A stretch of 64,000 bases of DNA from Streptomyces sp. NBC_00440. GTDB taxonomy: Bacteria; Actinomycetota; Actinomycetes; Streptomycetales; Streptomycetaceae. Below the pieces are notes generated by a model that saw only the letters and a list, made by a program, of their open reading frames with translations, was not told the origin of the DNA and searched no databases. Below are positions 52,185 to 61,244 of this stretch, in pieces. Both the position numbers and the translations under genes were made by a program. Numbering within the stretch: position 1 is the stretch's first letter; each line of letters starts with the position of its first letter. The stretch lies in the NCBI RefSeq assembly GCF_036014215.1, contig NZ_CP107921.1, positions 3,025,001 to 3,089,000 on the forward strand. The letters are read 5' to 3'.

Positions 52185-52228
52185 CAGCCCGCGTACGCCG
52201 CTCGTGAACGGAGCTGGTACGCGGGCTG
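52185..52228 (-). terminator. Hairpin downstream of hutI
   Basis: Twelve-bp arms CAGCCCGCGTAC (52185-52196) and GTACGCGGGCTG (52217-52228) with a 20-base loop, just past the hutI stop on the minus strand. Confidence 0.6.
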
Positions 52229-52246
52229 AGTGAGACCGGGCCGGGG

Positions 52247-53425
52247 TCAGACCACCCGGGTTCCGCGCTGCCACACCCCCGAGACCAGCGGGACACCGGG
52301 CCGGTAGGCGAGGTGGACGTGGGACGGGGCGTCGAGCAGGGTCAGGTCCGCCCTGGCCCCCGGCACGAGACGGCCGATGTCCGTGCGGCGCAGCGCCTGC
52401 GCGCCGCCCGCGGTGGCCGCCCGGAGCGCCTCGTCCGGGCTCATCCCCATGTCCCGTACCGCCAGGGCGATACAGAACGGCATGGAGGACGTGAACGACG
52501 AGCCCGGGTTGCAGTCGGTGGAGAGCGCGACCGTCACCCCGGCGTCGAGGAGGCGGCGGGCGTCCGGCCAGGCTGCGCGGGTGGAGAACTCGGCGCCCGG
52601 CAGCAGTGTGGCCACGGTGTCGCCGTCGGCCAGGGCCGTGACATCCTCGTCGGTGAGATGGGTGCAGTGGTCGGCCGAAGCGGCGTCCAGCTCGACGGCC
52701 AGCTGCACCCCCGGCCCGTGACCGAGCTGGTTGGCGTGGACGCGCGGATGCAGGCCCCTGGCCCGCCCGGCGGTGAGGATCGCGCGGGCCTGGTCGCCGT
52801 CGAAGGCGCCCTTCTCGCAGAACACGTCGACCCAGCGGGCGTGCGGCGCACAGGCGTCGAGCATCTCGCCGGTGACCAGATCGACGTACCCGGCGGGGTC
52901 GTCGGCGTACTCGGGCGCGACGATGTGGGCACCCAGGTAGGTGACCTCTTCGGTGTGGCGGGCCGCGATCCGCAGGGCCCGCGCCTCGTCCTGGACGGTC
53001 AGGCCGTAGCCGGATTTCGTCTCCAGCGTGGTGGTGCCCTGGCGGAGCGCCTCCTGGAGGTACGCGGCGACGTTCGCCGAGAGCTGCTCGTCGGTGGCGG
53101 TGCGGGTGGCGGCGACCGTGGTGCGGATCCCGCCCGCCGAGTAACTGCGGCCCGACATGCGCGCGTTGAACTCGGCCGTCCGGTCGCCCGCGAAGACCAG
53201 GTGCGAGTGCGAGTCGACGAACCCCGGGATCACCGCCCGGCCGCCCGCGTCGACCGCGTTGTCAGTGGCGGGTGCTTTGCTGGATTCACCGACCCAGGCG
53301 ATGCGGTCGCCGTCGATGACGAGCGCCGCGTCCTGGATCAGACCGAGCGGGGATCCGTCCCCGAGGGAGGGGTCGTTGGTGACCAGACTGCCGATGTGGG
53401 TGAGGGCGGTGGCGGGGTTCGTCAT
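52247..53425 (-). CDS. hutI: Imidazolonepropionase
   Basis: A zinc/iron amidohydrolase of 392 residues that opens the ring of imidazolone-5-propionate to formimino-L-glutamate, step three of histidine breakdown. Metal sites: [79 protein letters not shown] and [19 protein letters not shown]. The start at 53425 follows hutF by 32 bases. Last gene of the hutU - M20 - hutF - hutI operon. Confidence 0.95.
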   Translation of the reverse strand: MTNPATALTHIGSLVTNDPSLGDGSPLGLIQDAALVIDGDRIAWVGESSKAPATDNAVDAGGRAVIPGFVDSHSHLVFAGDRTAEFNARMSGRSYSAGGIRTTVAATRTATDEQLSANVAAYLQEALRQGTTTLETKSGYGLTVQDEARALRIAARHTEEVTYLGAHIVAPEYADDPAGYVDLVTGEMLDACAPHARWVDVFCEKGAFDGDQARAILTAGRARGLHPRVHANQLGHGPGVQLAVELDAASADHCTHLTDEDVTALADGDTVATLLPGAEFSTRAAWPDARRLLDAGVTVALSTDCNPGSSFTSSMPFCIALAVRDMGMSPDEALRAATAGGAQALRRTDIGRLVPGARADLTLLDAPSHVHLAYRPGVPLVSGVWQRGTRVV

Positions 53426-53457
53426 CGCGGTGTGCTCCTACGTGTACGGGTTCGGGG

Positions 53458-54807
53458 TCAGGGACGCAGCGCCGCGATCGACTCGGCCAGTGCGTGCGGG
53501 ACGTCCTGGACCAGTGCGTGGACTCCGTCGCGTACGACATGGCGGCCGCCCACGACCGTGTGGCGTACGTCGGCTGCGGAGCCGGCGAATACCGCGGTCT
53601 CCGCTCCGAGGCGCGGTACGGGCCCAGCTGTTCTGACCGTGTCGAGTGCGATCGTCGTGAGGTCGGCGAGCGCGCCGGTCTCGATGACGCCTCCCTCGGG
53701 CCAGCCGAGCGCGTTGTGCCCGTCGTCGGTGGCAGCGCGCAGCAGCGCCGCTGCCGTCCAGTGGCCCCGGGTGCGCGAGCGCAGCCGTTCGTTGAGCTCC
53801 AGGGCGCGGGCCTCTTCGAGGATGTCGATCACGGCGTGGCTGTCGCTGCCCAGGGAGAGCGGGCTGCCCGCGTGCTGGAGCCGGGTGGCGGGGCCGATGC
53901 CGTCGGCGAGATCGCGTTCGGTGGTGGGGCACATACAGGTGCCGGTCCCCGAGGAGCCGAGGAGGCGGATGTCCTCGTCGGTGAGATGGGTGTTGTGGAC
54001 GCCGGTGGTGCGGGGCCCGAGGACTCCGTGGTCGGCGAGCAGCCGGGTGGGCGTGCAGCCGTGCGCCGCCAGGCAGGACTCGTTCTCGGCGGTCTGCTCG
54101 GAGAGGTGGACGTGCAGCGGGGCCCGCCGGCTCCCGGCCCAGGCGGCCACGGTGCCGAGCTGGTCGGCCGGGACCGCCCGCACGGAGTGGACGGCCGCGC
54201 CGATCCGGGCGTGGTCGCGGTCCTTCAGCAGGGACACCCGCTCGGCCCAGCTCTGCGCCGAGCCGTCGGAGAAGCGCAGCTGGTGCTTCTCGGGCTCCGC
54301 GCTGCGGTACTTGTCGATCATCCCGGACGCCAGATAGGCGGTGTCGAGGAGGGTGATGCGGATGCCCGCGTCGTCGGCGGCGGCGATCAGCGCCTCGCCC
54401 ATCGCGTTCGGGTCGTCGTAGGCGGCGCCACCCGGCGTGTGGTGCACATAGTGAAATTCACCGACCACGGTGATCCCGGCCATCGCCATCTCGGCGTACA
54501 CCGCGCGGGCGAGCGCGTGGTAGGTGTCCGGGGTCAGCCGGGCGGCCACGCCGTACATCACGTCGCGCCAGGTCCAGAAGGTGCCGGAGCCCACCTGGGC
54601 GGCGGACCGCAGGGCGCGGTGGAAGGCGTGGCTGTGGGCGTTCGCCAGGCCCGGGATGGTCAGGCCGCGCAGGGCCGTCGCGCCGGGCGGTGGTGCCGGC
54701 ACCTCCTTGCGGACAGCCGTGATCCGGCCCTGGTCGGTCTCCAGGACGACGCCCGGCTCGACGTGTGTGTCGAGCCAGGCGTGTTCCAGCCAGTACGTCA
54801 CCTGCAC
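53458..54807 (-). CDS. hutF: Formimidoylglutamate deiminase
   Basis: A 449-residue amidohydrolase-superfamily enzyme that turns N-formimino-L-glutamate into N-formyl-L-glutamate and ammonia. Metal sites: TIPGLANAHSHAFHRALRSA, VGEFHYVHHTPGGAAYDDPN, LHVHLSEQTAENESCLAAHG, VHNTHLTDEDIRLLGSSGTG and LSLGSDSHAVIDILEEARAL. The GTG start at 54807 overlaps the M20 gene's end by ten bases. Having HutF rather than HutG-type formiminoglutamase means a formylglutamate deformylase is needed; the adjacent M20 enzyme is the candidate. Confidence 0.94.
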   Translation of the reverse strand: MQVTYWLEHAWLDTHVEPGVVLETDQGRITAVRKEVPAPPPGATALRGLTIPGLANAHSHAFHRALRSAAQVGSGTFWTWRDVMYGVAARLTPDTYHALARAVYAEMAMAGITVVGEFHYVHHTPGGAAYDDPNAMGEALIAAADDAGIRITLLDTAYLASGMIDKYRSAEPEKHQLRFSDGSAQSWAERVSLLKDRDHARIGAAVHSVRAVPADQLGTVAAWAGSRRAPLHVHLSEQTAENESCLAAHGCTPTRLLADHGVLGPRTTGVHNTHLTDEDIRLLGSSGTGTCMCPTTERDLADGIGPATRLQHAGSPLSLGSDSHAVIDILEEARALELNERLRSRTRGHWTAAALLRAATDDGHNALGWPEGGVIETGALADLTTIALDTVRTAGPVPRLGAETAVFAGSAADVRHTVVGGRHVVRDGVHALVQDVPHALAESIAALRP

Positions 54808-56018
54808 GCCAGGCCCTCCAGTACATCGGCGAGTGCGGTCACCCCGGCCAGGCAGTCGTCCTCACCGGCGTTCTCCGCCGGGGAGTGCGAGACGCCCGTG
54901 GGGTTGCGTACGAACAGCATGGCGGTCGGGACGGACGCGGAGAGGATCCCGGCGTCGTGTCCCGCGCCCGTTCCGAGAACGGGCACGTCGGTGCCGTCGC
55001 CACCGAGGATCTTGCGGAGTTCGTCGCGCAGGGCGTGCTCGAACTCGACGACGGGGGTGAAGGACTCCCGGGTGACGCGGACGTCCACGCCGTCCCGCTC
55101 GCCGCGTTCCCTGGCCGCCTGCTCGATACCGGCGATGACCGTGTCCAGGGTCGACTGGTCGGCGGCGCGCGAGTCGAGCCAGCCGCGCACCAGGGAGGGG
55201 ATCGCGTTGACCCCGTTCGGCTCGACGGAGACCTTGCCGAAGGTGGCCACGGCGCCCGCGAGTTCCGCCTGGCGGCGGGCGGCGATGACCGTCTCGGCGT
55301 ACGTCAGCATCGGGTCGCGGCGGTCCACCAGACGGGTCGTCCCGGCGTGGTTGGCCTCGCCGTGGAAGTCGTACCGCCAGCGGCCGTGCGGCCAGATCGC
55401 CGAGGCGATACCGACCGGGTCGCCGCTGAGGTCGAGGGCGCGCCCCTGCTCCACATGGAGCTCGACGAAGGCGCCGATCCGGGCGAGCCGCTGGGGGTCG
55501 GGGCCGATACCGGCGGGGTCGTACCCGGCCTGCTCCATGGCGTCGGGCAGCGAGATGCCGTCGCCGTCGCGGAGCCGGTGCGCCTGGTCGACGGTGAGCT
55601 GTCCGGCGGCGAGCCGGGAGCCCACACAGGCGAGCCCGAAGCGGGCTCCTTCCTCGTCGCCGAAGTTGCTGATCGCCAGCGGCCTGGTGAACTCGGCTCC
55701 CCTGCGGCGGAGTTCGTCGAGCGCGGCGAAGGAGGAGACCACCCCGAGGGGCCCGTCGAAGGCACCGCCGTCCGGTACGGAGTCCAGGTGCGAGCCGGTG
55801 ACGACGGCGTCGGTGCCCAGCGGGTCACCCAGCCAGGCCCACTGGTTGCCGTTGCGGTCGAGTTCGTAGGTGAGACCGCGGGCCAGCGCCTGGTCCTTGA
55901 ACCAGGCGCGGCAGTCGGCGTCGGCGCCGGTCCAGGCGTGCCGGCGGTACCCGCCGGAGTCGGAGCTGCGGCCGATGGGCAGCAGCTCCGCCCACATCTC
56001 GTGGAACGAGGAGGTCAC
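54798..56018 (-). CDS. M20-family amidohydrolase (allantoate amidohydrolase-like), probable N-formylglutamate deformylase
   Basis: A 406-residue di-metal enzyme of the hydantoinase/carbamoylase M20 branch. Metal ligands: [60 protein letters not shown], and the final His in [20 protein letters not shown]. The lid domain shows [20 protein letters not shown]. Homologues are usually labelled allantoate amidohydrolase or N-carbamoyl amino-acid hydrolase. The gene is locked into the hut operon by GTGA overlap with hutU and ten-base overlap with hutF, so I infer that it removes the formyl group from N-formylglutamate. The specificity call is an inference; the family call is firm. Confidence 0.88.
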   Translation of the reverse strand: MTSSFHEMWAELLPIGRSSDSGGYRRHAWTGADADCRAWFKDQALARGLTYELDRNGNQWAWLGDPLGTDAVVTGSHLDSVPDGGAFDGPLGVVSSFAALDELRRRGAEFTRPLAISNFGDEEGARFGLACVGSRLAAGQLTVDQAHRLRDGDGISLPDAMEQAGYDPAGIGPDPQRLARIGAFVELHVEQGRALDLSGDPVGIASAIWPHGRWRYDFHGEANHAGTTRLVDRRDPMLTYAETVIAARRQAELAGAVATFGKVSVEPNGVNAIPSLVRGWLDSRAADQSTLDTVIAGIEQAARERGERDGVDVRVTRESFTPVVEFEHALRDELRKILGGDGTDVPVLGTGAGHDAGILSASVPTAMLFVRNPTGVSHSPAENAGEDDCLAGVTALADVLEGLACR

Positions 56019-57679
56019 TGCTGCCCGCCCTCGCGCATCGGGATGCGGACGCCGCGCTCGTCGGCCACCCGCTCGGCGATGTCGTATCCGGCGTCGACAT
56101 GGCGGATGACGCCCATGCCCGGGTCGTTGGTGAGCACCCGGCGGATCTTCTCGCCCGCGAGCGGGGTGCCGTCGGCCACCGAGACCTGCCCGGCGTGGAT
56201 GGAGCGGCCCATGCCGACCCCGCCGCCGTGGTGGATGGAGACCCAGGAGGCACCGGACGCGACATTGACCATGGCGTTGAGCAGCGGCCAGTCCGCGATG
56301 GCGTCGGAGCCGTCGAGCATGGCTTCGGTCTCGCGGTACGGAGAGGCGACCGAGCCGCAGTCGAGGTGGTCGCGGCCGATGACCAGCGGGGCGGCGAGGG
56401 TGCCGTCGGCGACCATGTCGTTGAAGCGGGCGCCGGCCTTGTCGCGCTCGCCCTGGCCGAGCCAGCAGATGCGGGCGGGCAGGCCCTGGAAGTGGACGCG
56501 CTCACCGGCCATCTTGATCCAGCGGTGCAGCGACTCGTTCTCCGGGAACAGCTCCAGGAGCGCCTTGTCCGTCTTGTGGATGTCCGCGGCCTCACCGGAG
56601 AGCGCGGCCCAGCGGAACGGTCCCTTGCCCTCGCAGAAGAGCGGGCGGATATAGGCGGGCACGAAGCCGGGGAAGTCGAACGCCCGGCTGTAACCGGCGA
56701 GTTGGGCTTCACCGCGGATGGAGTTGCCGTAGTCGAAGACCTCGGCCCCGGCGTCCATGAAGCCGACCATGGCCTCGACGTGCCGGGCCATCGACTCGCG
56801 GGCGCGCACCGTGAAGTCGGCGGGCTTCTCGGCGGCGTACGCGGCCATGTCGTCGAAGTCGATGCCGAGCGGCAGGTAGGCGAGCGGGTCGTGGGCGGAG
56901 GTCTGGTCCGTCACGATGTCGATCGGCGCGCCCTCGGCGAGCATCCGGGGCAGCAGTTCGGCGGCGTTGCCGAGGAGGCCGATGGAGAGCGGCTTGCGGG
57001 CGTCGCGCGCCTCGGTGGCGAGCTGGAGGGCGTGCTCCAGGGAGTTCGCGCGGACGTCCAGGTAGCGGTGCTCGATACGGCGCTCGATGGCACGCGGGTC
57101 GACGTCGATGCAGATCGCGACGCCGTCGTTCATCGTCACGGCGAGCGGCTGGGCGCCGCCCATGCCGCCGAGCCCGGCGGTGAGCGTGATGGTCCCGGCG
57201 AGCGTGCCGTTGAAGCGCTTGGCGGCGACGGCGGCGAAGGTCTCGTAGGTGCCCTGGAGGATGCCCTGGGTGCCGATGTAGATCCAGGAGCCGGCCGTCA
57301 TCTGACCGTACATGGTGAGCCCGAGCGATTCGAGCCGCCGGAACTCCTCCCAGTTGGCCCAGTCGCCCACCAGGTTGGAGTTGGCGATGAGCACGCGCGG
57401 GGCCCACTCGTGGGTCTGCATCACGCCGACCGGGCGGCCCGACTGGACGAGCATCGTCTCGTCCTGCTTGAGCGTCTGCAGCGTGCGCACCATGGCGTCG
57501 AAGGAGCGCCAGTCGCGGGCGGCCTTGCCGGTGCCGCCGTAGACGACGAGCTTGTCGGGGTGCTCGGCGACCTCCGGGTCCAGGTTGTTCTGGAGCATGC
57601 GCAGGGCGGCCTCCTGCTGCCATCCCAGGGTGCTCAGCTCCGTACCGCGCGGCGCTCGTACCGGCCGGGGTCCTGACAT
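56015..57679 (-). CDS. hutU: Urocanate hydratase
   Basis: A 554-residue NAD-dependent enzyme adding water to urocanate to give 4-imidazolone-5-propionate, step two of histidine breakdown. Landmarks: [64 protein letters not shown]-free [20 protein letters not shown] and [20 protein letters not shown]. The ATG at 57679 has GAGGAGG upstream. It leads the hut operon from a promoter that overlaps a palindrome and a divergent promoter (57711-57753). Confidence 0.97.
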   Translation of the reverse strand: MSGPRPVRAPRGTELSTLGWQQEAALRMLQNNLDPEVAEHPDKLVVYGGTGKAARDWRSFDAMVRTLQTLKQDETMLVQSGRPVGVMQTHEWAPRVLIANSNLVGDWANWEEFRRLESLGLTMYGQMTAGSWIYIGTQGILQGTYETFAAVAAKRFNGTLAGTITLTAGLGGMGGAQPLAVTMNDGVAICIDVDPRAIERRIEHRYLDVRANSLEHALQLATEARDARKPLSIGLLGNAAELLPRMLAEGAPIDIVTDQTSAHDPLAYLPLGIDFDDMAAYAAEKPADFTVRARESMARHVEAMVGFMDAGAEVFDYGNSIRGEAQLAGYSRAFDFPGFVPAYIRPLFCEGKGPFRWAALSGEAADIHKTDKALLELFPENESLHRWIKMAGERVHFQGLPARICWLGQGERDKAGARFNDMVADGTLAAPLVIGRDHLDCGSVASPYRETEAMLDGSDAIADWPLLNAMVNVASGASWVSIHHGGGVGMGRSIHAGQVSVADGTPLAGEKIRRVLTNDPGMGVIRHVDAGYDIAERVADERGVRIPMREGGQQ

Positions 57680-57710
57680 GGTCTGCCTCCTCGATGCCAC
57701 ACTGTTACAC

Positions 57711-57743
57711 GTTCTATTCACATCTTGACCAGATGAATAGAAC
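57711..57743. promoter_or_regulatory. Operator-like inverted repeat in the hutU / decarboxylase promoter region
   Basis: Arms GTTCTATTCA (57711-57720) and TGAATAGAAC (57734-57743) are perfect 10-bp complements 13 bases apart, with further inner CATCT/AGATG symmetry. It is markedly AT-rich for this genome and covers the -10 region and part of the spacer of the hutU promoter, a classic repressor site position. The binding protein is unknown. Confidence 0.65.
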
Positions 57744-57753
57744 TAGTCAATAC
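57722..57753. promoter_or_regulatory. Overlapping divergent promoters for hutU and the PLP decarboxylase
   Basis: Leftward: TTGACT (57750-57745) and CAAGAT (57727-57722) with a 17-base spacer. Rightward: TTGACC (57725-57730) and CAATAC (57748-57753) with a 17-base spacer. The two -35/-10 pairs interlock, so both cannot be occupied at once. The -35 matches are good and the -10 matches moderate. Confidence 0.5.
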
Positions 57754-57798
57754 GCTCGGGCATCCCACCCCGCCCCAGTCGATGATTGGCTGGATCAC

Positions 57799-59226
57799 AT
57801 GGCTTCTGAAACGGGTTCTGGAACAGCCGCCGATACGGGCTCCGGTGCGGGTTCGGCTACGGGCTCCGGTGCGGGTTCCGAGACGGGTGCCGTCGCACGG
57901 CGTGAGCAGGCCGTACGGGCCGCGGTGGCGACCGGTCTCGCCGGGCCGGAGAGCCCCGTCGTCGGGCTCCTGGACATCCACGGCATCCGCTCCGGCGCGG
58001 CCGCCCTGCGGGCCGCCTTCGAGGAGGTCACCCCGCCGGGTACCTCCGTTCTGCACGCTTTCGCCGTGAAGGCGGCCCCGCTCGTCCCCGTGCTGCGGCT
58101 GCTCGCCGATGAAGGCATCGGCGCGGAGGTCGCGAGCCCGGGTGAGCTGGCGCTGGCCCGCGCCGCGGGGGTGCGCCCGGCGCATACCGTCCTGGACTCC
58201 CCCGCCAAGACCCCGGCCGAGCTGCGCGAGGCGCTCGCCATCGGGATCGCCGTGAACGCCGACAACCCGCAGGAGCTGGCCCGGCTCGACGCCCTCGTCC
58301 GGTCGGCCCCGACGGCCTCACCGCTGGGCCTGCGCGTCAATCCGCAGACCGGCGCCGGCTCCATCGGCGCGCTGTCGACGGCCACCGCGACCTCCAAGTT
58401 CGGGGTGGCGCTGCGCGACGAGGGCGCCCGCGAGTGGGTCGTCCGCGCCTTCCTGGACCGCCCCTGGCTGAACCGGCTGCACACCCATTCGGGCTCACAG
58501 GGCGTACCGCTGGAGCTCATGGCCGAGGGCGTACGGGCCGTCCACGAACTGGCCGAGGAGATCAACGCGGCGGCGGGCAGACAGCAGATCGACACCATCG
58601 ACATCGGCGGCGGCCTCCCGGTGAACTTCTCGTCGGACGGCGAGACCCCCACGTACGCCGAGTACGCACGGCTCCTCAAGGCGACCGCGCCCGGCCTGCT
58701 CGACGGCCGCTACGGCCTGGTCACCGAGTTCGGCCGCTCGCTGCTCGCCAAGCACGGCACGATCCTGGCCCGCGTCGAGTACGCCAAGTCGGCGGGCGGC
58801 CGGGCCATCGCGGTCACCCACGCCGGGGTCCAGGTGGCCACCCGCACCGTGTACGCGCCCGCTTCCTGGCCGCTGCGGATCGCCGCGTACGACAGTGAGG
58901 GCCGCCCCAGTACGGCCCCCGTCACCGCTCAGGACATCGCGGGCCCCGCCTGCTTCGCGGGCGACCTGCTGGCGGAGGACCGGGAGCTGCCGCTGCTCGG
59001 GCAGGGGGACTACGTGGCGGTGCTGGACACCGGGGCGTACTACTTCGCGCACCACTACGCGTACAACAGCCTTGCCAGGCCCGCGGTTTACGGGTTCGCG
59101 GCGGGGGCGGCGGCCGAGACCGCGTCCGGCGCGCGGGGTGTCCGGTTCGCGACGGTGCGGGACGCGCAGAGCGTGGCGGAGATCGTCGCCGAGTCGGGCG
59201 GGGCGCACACGGACGCGCTGCTCTGA
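57799..59226 (+). CDS. PLP-dependent decarboxylase, diaminopimelate/ornithine decarboxylase (fold III) family
   Basis: A 475-residue alanine-racemase-fold enzyme. Landmarks: PLP Lys in LHAFAVKAAPLVPVLRLLAD, GIGAEVASPGELALARAAGV, the His of LHTHSGSQGVPLELMAEGVR, the Gly loop IDTIDIGGGLPVNFSSDGET, EFGRSLLAKHGTIL, and the active-site Cys in AGPACFAGDLLAEDRELPLL followed by TGAYYFAHHYAYNSLARPAV. The substrate is not clear: the Arg that marks diaminopimelate decarboxylases is uncertain and no lysine genes are near. The N-terminal 30 residues are a Gly/Ser/Thr/Ala repeat. The ATG at 57799 is favoured because a start at 57733 would lie upstream of the predicted promoter's transcript start. No strong ribosome site is seen. 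Confidence 0.82.
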   Translation: MASETGSGTAADTGSGAGSATGSGAGSETGAVARREQAVRAAVATGLAGPESPVVGLLDIHGIRSGAAALRAAFEEVTPPGTSVLHAFAVKAAPLVPVLRLLADEGIGAEVASPGELALARAAGVRPAHTVLDSPAKTPAELREALAIGIAVNADNPQELARLDALVRSAPTASPLGLRVNPQTGAGSIGALSTATATSKFGVALRDEGAREWVVRAFLDRPWLNRLHTHSGSQGVPLELMAEGVRAVHELAEEINAAAGRQQIDTIDIGGGLPVNFSSDGETPTYAEYARLLKATAPGLLDGRYGLVTEFGRSLLAKHGTILARVEYAKSAGGRAIAVTHAGVQVATRTVYAPASWPLRIAAYDSEGRPSTAPVTAQDIAGPACFAGDLLAEDRELPLLGQGDYVAVLDTGAYYFAHHYAYNSLARPAVYGFAAGAAAETASGARGVRFATVRDAQSVAEIVAESGGAHTDALL

Positions 59227-59402
59227 CACGCACCGGCCGAAGGCGCGAGCACAGCCGGAACGCAGACCCTAATCCCGCCGCGCATGTTCCGCTGGAAAAT
59301 GCCAGAACTCCCCTCAGAGTGCTGAACGTTGCGTAACTTGGCCGTCACTGCTGCACGGCCGCCCCCGCGGCCACGCGCACCACGCTGGGAGGGGAGTTCC
59401 GC

Positions 59403-59831
59403 GTGCCCGGAATCGACGAGTGTCTGCTGGAAGCCATGCGGCTGCCCGGTTCCCTCGGTGCCGCCGTGGTCGACTGGACCAGCGGACTCGCACTCGGAAC
59501 CATCGGCGAGTCACCGAACAACGACCATGAGGCGACCGCGGCCGAGACCGCGGAGCTGGCCCGGATGGCCGCCGAACAACCCGCGTTCGCCCCGGCCCCG
59601 GCCCCGGCAGCCACCGGCGAGCTGCCGGAATCCTCAACGCCCGCCCCGCGTGAGGGACTTCCGGTCGAGGACGTCATCGTCACCAACCGCACCGGCTACC
59701 ACATCCTGCGCTTCGTCGAGACGACCTTCGACAGCAGCGTCTTCCTGCATCTCTGGCTCGATCGCGACGAGGGCAATCTGGCGCTCGCCCGATTACGGCT
59801 GCGGGACCTGGCCGGGCGACTGGTGCTGTGA
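59403..59831 (+). CDS. Roadblock/LC7-like protein 1 with Pro/Ala linker insertion
   Basis: A 142-residue soluble protein. Its halves, AMRLPGSLGAAVVDWTSGLA and EDVIVTNRTGYHILRFVETT plus SVFLHLWLDRDEGNLALARL, align with the 124-residue protein at 61245-61619 (ALVDYTSGMALGT; EDILITLGEQYHLIRLLKG; LFLYLALDKSRANLAMARHQ), so they are paralogues of a Roadblock/longin-type beta-alpha fold. A linker rich in Ala and Pro (about residues 40-80) separates the halves. The GTG at 59403 follows GGAGGGGAG. First of four coupled genes; its stop overlaps the next start. Such proteins commonly regulate small GTPases, but no GTPase is here. Confidence 0.72.
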   Translation: MPGIDECLLEAMRLPGSLGAAVVDWTSGLALGTIGESPNNDHEATAAETAELARMAAEQPAFAPAPAPAATGELPESSTPAPREGLPVEDVIVTNRTGYHILRFVETTFDSSVFLHLWLDRDEGNLALARLRLRDLAGRLVL

Positions 59832-60661
59832 TGACCGCCGCGACCACGACAGGCCCCGGCACCGGACCGCCGGACAGACCTCCGGCCAGACCCCCGGGCG
59901 TCTCACCCATGCTCGTCCGCCTCGCGGGCGAACGTGCCACCGGCGCCCTGCTGCGTGACCGCGGCACGCTCTATCTGGTCGACGGCCAGGTGGTGCACGC
60001 CGAGAGCCCGGTCGCCCCCGGGATAGACGTCCTGCTGACGACCTCGGGACGGCTGCGCCCCGAGGGGTGGCGGCAGGCCCTGGACCGCGCCGGGGCCCAC
60101 GGCCGGGTCGGCCGGTTCCTGGTCGAGAGCGGCCAGGTCGCCGACGGCGAGCTGGAGATCTGTCACCTCGGCGCCCTGCACGACGCGGCGTACTTCGCCC
60201 TCGCCCCCAGCAGCGGCCCCACCCGCTTCCGTTACGGCGTCGGCCACTGGATCGGCACGGTGCACCCGGTGCCGGCCGAAGCGGTGGAGCGGGAGGCCGC
60301 CCGCCGCCGGGAACTGCTCGACCGGCTCTGGCCGTACCCCGACATCGACACCGCCCCGGTGGTACGGGCCCCGAGCCGCCCCGACGCGCCGGTCACCCCG
60401 CGCCAGCGCGCCGTGCTCGACCTGGTGGACGGGGTCCGCACCCCGCCCGGCATCGCCAGGGCGCTGGGCCGCCCGGCCTTCCACACCCTCATCGACGTCC
60501 GCAGGCTGGCAGCCGCCGGCGCCGTCGAGACCCCGCGCGCACCCGTACCGCAGGCGCCCGCGGTTCCCGCCCGGTACGCCGACGCGGTCGCCGGTGTGTC
60601 GCCGGACCCGGATGTCGCCCTGCTCCGCCGGCTGCGAGACGCATTGGAGGCCACGCTGTGA
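59831..60661 (+). CDS. DUF4388 (PATAN-like) domain protein with C-terminal helical region
   Basis: A 276-residue protein. After a Pro-rich start, LVRLAGERATGALLRDRGTL and YLVDGQVVHAESPVAPGIDV match the DUF4388 pattern (glycine-turn, then a hydrophobic strand ending in a Gly-x-hydrophobic-x-x-Ala motif), and LLTTSGRLRPEGWRQALDRA continues it. The C-terminal third (VTPRQRAVLDLVDGVRTPPG, IARALGRPAFHTLIDVRRLA) looks like a winged-helix-type repeat often attached to DUF4388. In other bacteria this domain accompanies MglA/Roadblock switches and response-regulator outputs. The start overlaps the previous stop (TGATG); GTG at 59828 is an alternative. Family assignment by pattern only. Confidence 0.7.
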   Translation: MTAATTTGPGTGPPDRPPARPPGVSPMLVRLAGERATGALLRDRGTLYLVDGQVVHAESPVAPGIDVLLTTSGRLRPEGWRQALDRAGAHGRVGRFLVESGQVADGELEICHLGALHDAAYFALAPSSGPTRFRYGVGHWIGTVHPVPAEAVEREAARRRELLDRLWPYPDIDTAPVVRAPSRPDAPVTPRQRAVLDLVDGVRTPPGIARALGRPAFHTLIDVRRLAAAGAVETPRAPVPQAPAVPARYADAVAGVSPDPDVALLRRLRDALEATL

Positions 60662-60699
60662 TCCGCGCTCTGCGGCAGCGCGCCGAGAGGAGACAACTG

Positions 60700-61122
60700 A
60701 TGTCCGCGGAGGCCGAAGTGCTGGAAGAACTGAGGCGGTTGAGAGCCCGGGTGCCCCTGATCAGCGGGGCTCTCGCGGCCAGCGCCGACGGCCTGGTGCT
60801 GGCGCAGGACACCACGTCGGCCGAGGGCGAGTCCGTCGCCGCGCTCACCGCGGCGGCCCTCGGTGTCGCGCAGCGGCTGACCGAGACGACGGGCCAGGGC
60901 GCCTTCCGTGAGCTGCTGGTCCGCGGCGAGCACGGCTATGTGGCGACGTACGCGGCGGGGCCGTCCGCGGTGCTCACCCTGCTCGCCCAGCCGCGCATCA
61001 ACGTGGGCCGGCTGCATCTGGAGGCCCGCCGGTCGAGCACCCGGATCGGGGAACTGGTCGACGGCGCCCTCGACCGGCCGGAAAGCCCACGCCCGGGCAG
61101 CCAACGCCCGGAGAGCCCATGA
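60700..61122 (+). CDS. Roadblock/LC7 domain protein 2
   Basis: A 140-residue protein with the MglB/CvnB-type Roadblock fold: LEELRRLRARVPLISGALAA, SADGLVLAQDTTSAEGESVA, ALTAAALGVAQRLTETTGQG and ELLVRGEHGYVATYAAGPSA followed by VLTLLAQPRINVGRLHLEAR. The C-terminal 25 residues are disordered and rich in Pro/Ser/Arg. The ATG at 60700 has AGGAG eight bases upstream, better than the GTG at 60658 that overlaps the DUF4388 stop. In Streptomyces conservons a similar Roadblock protein is encoded next to a kinase, a DUF742 protein and a GTPase; none of those is here. Confidence 0.8.
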   Translation: MSAEAEVLEELRRLRARVPLISGALAASADGLVLAQDTTSAEGESVAALTAAALGVAQRLTETTGQGAFRELLVRGEHGYVATYAAGPSAVLTLLAQPRINVGRLHLEARRSSTRIGELVDGALDRPESPRPGSQRPESP

Positions 61123-61244
61123 CCGACACACCCCGCTCCCGGGCCGCCCGCACCCGTGCTCGTACTCGTACCCCGGCATCGGAATCCAGCCACTCGGACA
61201 CCACTCGTTCTGCCACCCACCAGAAGAAGGGAAGTGCGCCTCTC

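Noticed and set aside
59333..59350. GTAACTTGGCCGTCAC upstream of the Roadblock cluster as a BldD-type box
   Set aside because: It fits the loose consensus (TnAC, 5-6 bases, GTnA), but that consensus has only six fixed bases and is expected tens of times by chance in a window this size.
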